DNA from: Streptomyces sp. NBC_01241
GTDB taxonomy: Bacteria > Actinomycetota > Actinomycetes > Streptomycetales > Streptomycetaceae
Reading direction: 5' to 3'
Length of the DNA stretch: 64,000 nt
Assembly: GCF_041435435.1 (NCBI RefSeq)
Contig: NZ_CP108494.1
Location: 5,800,501-5,864,500, forward strand
In this document: positions 62,457 to 64,000 of the stretch, piece by piece
How the letters are laid out: each line of letters begins with the position of its first letter
Position numbering within the stretch: the first letter of the stretch is position 1
Translations under genes and position numbers: made by a program
Notes under the pieces: model-generated
What the model was told of the DNA's origin: nothing
The model's database searches: none
What the model saw: the letters and a program-made list of their open reading frames with translations, nothing else

Positions 62457-64000
62457 ATGGGTAGCAGCGTGCAGGGAATGCCTCTCGAGGTGCAGCACAT
62501 CAGGAAGGCGTTGCTTCGGGAGTTCCAAGGTCTGATCTCCATGGATGACTTTGAGAAGAAGGATCCCAAAGAGCGCGAGACGGCGCTGCTGTCGAGGGCT
62601 GTGTCTGCCAAGGCGGCCCGGATTCTCGCCGACTGCACTCCGGAGGAGGCGGCGGCCGGGGTCATCGATGGCCGTGACGACTTCGGGATCGACTGTGTTG
62701 CGTTCTCTGCGTCGGGTTCCGAAATCTGGTTGATCCAGGCGAAGTGGAGAGACAAGGGGACGGCCGGCTTCGATACGGAGGCTGCCCTCAAACTGGTGCA
62801 CGGGCTGAAGAAGCTCGACAACCGCGACCTCGACCACTTCAACGAGAGGCTGCAACTTCTCTCCGACCGTGTCCACGGCGTCCTTCAGCTGCCCACCTGC
62901 AAGGTGAACCTGGTCATCGCGCTCATGGGAGATGGCCGTCTGTCTCAGGAGACCCGCGACATACTCGACGAGGCGGCGCGCGAGTTCGGCGGGCTCGGGC
63001 GGACCGTTGCATATCGGGTGGTAAATCAGGCCAACTTCCACAGGGCGATCCGGGAGGATCTGGAGCCCCAGCCGATCACACTCAAGGCAACCATGAACCG
63101 GGAGTGGTATACCCGCGACACTCCCTTCAAAGCTGTGATCGGCGAGGTCAGCGCCGACCAGCTGGCGCGCTGGTACGGGGGCAAGGGGGAGGGCGAGGGG
63201 CATGGCGAGCGCCTCTACGACCGCAACGTGCGTCGATCGCTCGGGCTGACAGGGGTCAACCAGACCATGGTCGACTCGATGCTGGAGGACCCCGAGGGCT
63301 TTCTCTACCGCCACAACGGCATCACCGTGCAGTGCGACGAGATCGCGCAGGAATACCCCTTCAAGAGAGCGGTGGGGCAGCCGACCGTCCTCACCCTGAC
63401 CAACGCCAGCGTCGTCAATGGCGCGCAGACGGTCACCTCCGCATTCCGGGCGTACGAGAAGAACGCCGATCTTGTGGCAGAGGCATACGTCATCGTGCGG
63501 ATCATCTCTTTGGACGGAACGCCGGAGGGGTTCGGCCGGTCCATCACCAAGGCCACCAACACCCAGAACCACATGGAGCGCCGGGACTTCATCGCCATCG
63601 ACCCCGTCCAGAGCGAGATCCAGAAGGATTTCCGACTGTCCCTCGACAAGGAGTACGTGTTCCGGCGGGGCGAGCTGGACCCCGCACCCGAGTCGGGCTG
63701 CTCGGTCACGGAGGCTGCGACGGCCCTTGCCTGCATGCACCGGGACTCGTCGCTCGCCGTCCGGGTGAAAGGCTCCACCAATGCTCTGTGGAGCGAAGGG
63801 CAGGGCGGCGCCTACACCCGCCTCTTCGGACAACAACCGAGCGCCCAGCAGGTGTGGCGTGCCGTCCAGGTGTTCCGGCTGGTACGTGACGAACTGACGA
63901 CAACGCGAGCGAAGCTCAGCGGGCGTCCGGCCGCGGTGGCGGACAGCGGTGCGCTCCTCGTCGCCCACTTGGTCTTCCAGCGTATTGGCCGGGAACGGTT
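62457..64000 (+). CDS. AIPR-family abortive-infection protein with Mrr-like N-terminal region (3' end outside window)
   Basis: Open for 514 codons to the window edge. The N-terminal region has a restriction-endonuclease-like pattern: DGRDDFGIDCVAF followed by EIWLIQAKW (Asp near residue 77; Q-x-K near 92), as in Mrr/PD-(D/E)xK nucleases. From about 240 the AIPR (abortive phage resistance) core follows: GVNQTMVDSMLEDPEGFLYR, HNGITVQCDE (about 286) and NASVVNGAQTVTSAF (about 320), then SITKATNTQNHMERRDF. Such proteins are carried by phage-defence loci. ATG at 62457 has GGGAG upstream; in-frame GTG 62469 and ATG 62478 are alternatives. The codon use is somewhat less GC-biased at the N-terminus than in neighbouring genes, hinting at acquisition. 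Confidence 0.82.
   Translation, partial: MGSSVQGMPLEVQHIRKALLREFQGLISMDDFEKKDPKERETALLSRAVSAKAARILADCTPEEAAAGVIDGRDDFGIDCVAFSASGSEIWLIQAKWRDKGTAGFDTEAALKLVHGLKKLDNRDLDHFNERLQLLSDRVHGVLQLPTCKVNLVIALMGDGRLSQETRDILDEAAREFGGLGRTVAYRVVNQANFHRAIREDLEPQPITLKATMNREWYTRDTPFKAVIGEVSADQLARWYGGKGEGEGHGERLYDRNVRRSLGLTGVNQTMVDSMLEDPEGFLYRHNGITVQCDEIAQEYPFKRAVGQPTVLTLTNASVVNGAQTVTSAFRAYEKNADLVAEAYVIVRIISLDGTPEGFGRSITKATNTQNHMERRDFIAIDPVQSEIQKDFRLSLDKEYVFRRGELDPAPESGCSVTEAATALACMHRDSSLAVRVKGSTNALWSEGQGGAYTRLFGQQPSAQQVWRAVQVFRLVRDELTTTRAKLSGRPAAVADSGALLVAHLVFQRIGRER

Overview
The window is high-GC DNA (GC-rich third codon positions, frequent GTG/TTG starts, GGAGG-type ribosome sites) with gene content typical of a Streptomyces chromosome. 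Several neighbourhoods match gene order I recall from the S. coelicolor core chromosome: a fused 2-oxoglutarate dehydrogenase next to a two-component pair, lon, and divergent Ku/LigD-polymerase genes. I could not run a comparison to confirm this. No tRNA, rRNA, CRISPR array or replication origin was recognised.

Layout. 1-4205: the cut-off end of a CHAT protease gene, translationally coupled to a very large TIR-like/NB-ARC/TPR signalling ATPase. 4359-10266: the E2-E1 fused 2-oxoglutarate dehydrogenase and a kinase/regulator pair. 10489-16070: accessory and partly decayed DNA, with a spermidine synthase-like protein, two disrupted membrane-protein genes, a TnpB-type transposon gene, a rhomboid-like protein and a nucleotidyltransferase. 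16187-20741: lon with a HAIR-type HspR operator, then two secreted cell-wall/polysaccharide hydrolases. 20967-22565: a MarR regulator, a GC-rich satellite-like block and a PP2C-like phosphatase. 22921-28750: a complete conservon (cvnABCD: kinase-like, roadblock, DUF742, GTPase) followed by a styrene-monooxygenase-like flavoprotein across a striking hairpin. 28840-33631: an NlpC/P60 hydrolase and a membrane pseudokinase-PQQ protein. 33649-36704: TetR plus two divergent di-iron proteins. 36738-44652: a hydrolase, an amidase, a SEDS/PBP cell-wall synthesis pair, a histidine kinase with a lipoprotein but no regulator, and a zinc-ribbon protein coupled to a HEAT-repeat protein. 47200-49288: the divergent LigD-polymerase/Ku end-joining pair. 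49699-56745: secreted proteins (crystallin-like inhibitor, S53 peptidase, sialidase), a collapsed ATPase/XRE/DUF397 regulatory module, and a pseudogene of a GH35 beta-galactosidase beside the sialidase. 56796-62298: an ArsR/MFS operon, a NarL-type two-component pair, a secreted phospholipase A2 and an unknown membrane protein. 62457-64000: the start of an AIPR-family (abortive infection) protein with a nuclease-like N-terminus, preceded by a perfect 11-bp inverted repeat.

The most interesting material is at the two edges, where both incomplete loci look like conflict or defence systems: CHAT plus TIR/NB-ARC/TPR on the left and Mrr-like/AIPR on the right. The window also records active decay: at least four loci show frameshifts, deletion junctions or transposon damage that plain ORF calling would miss.
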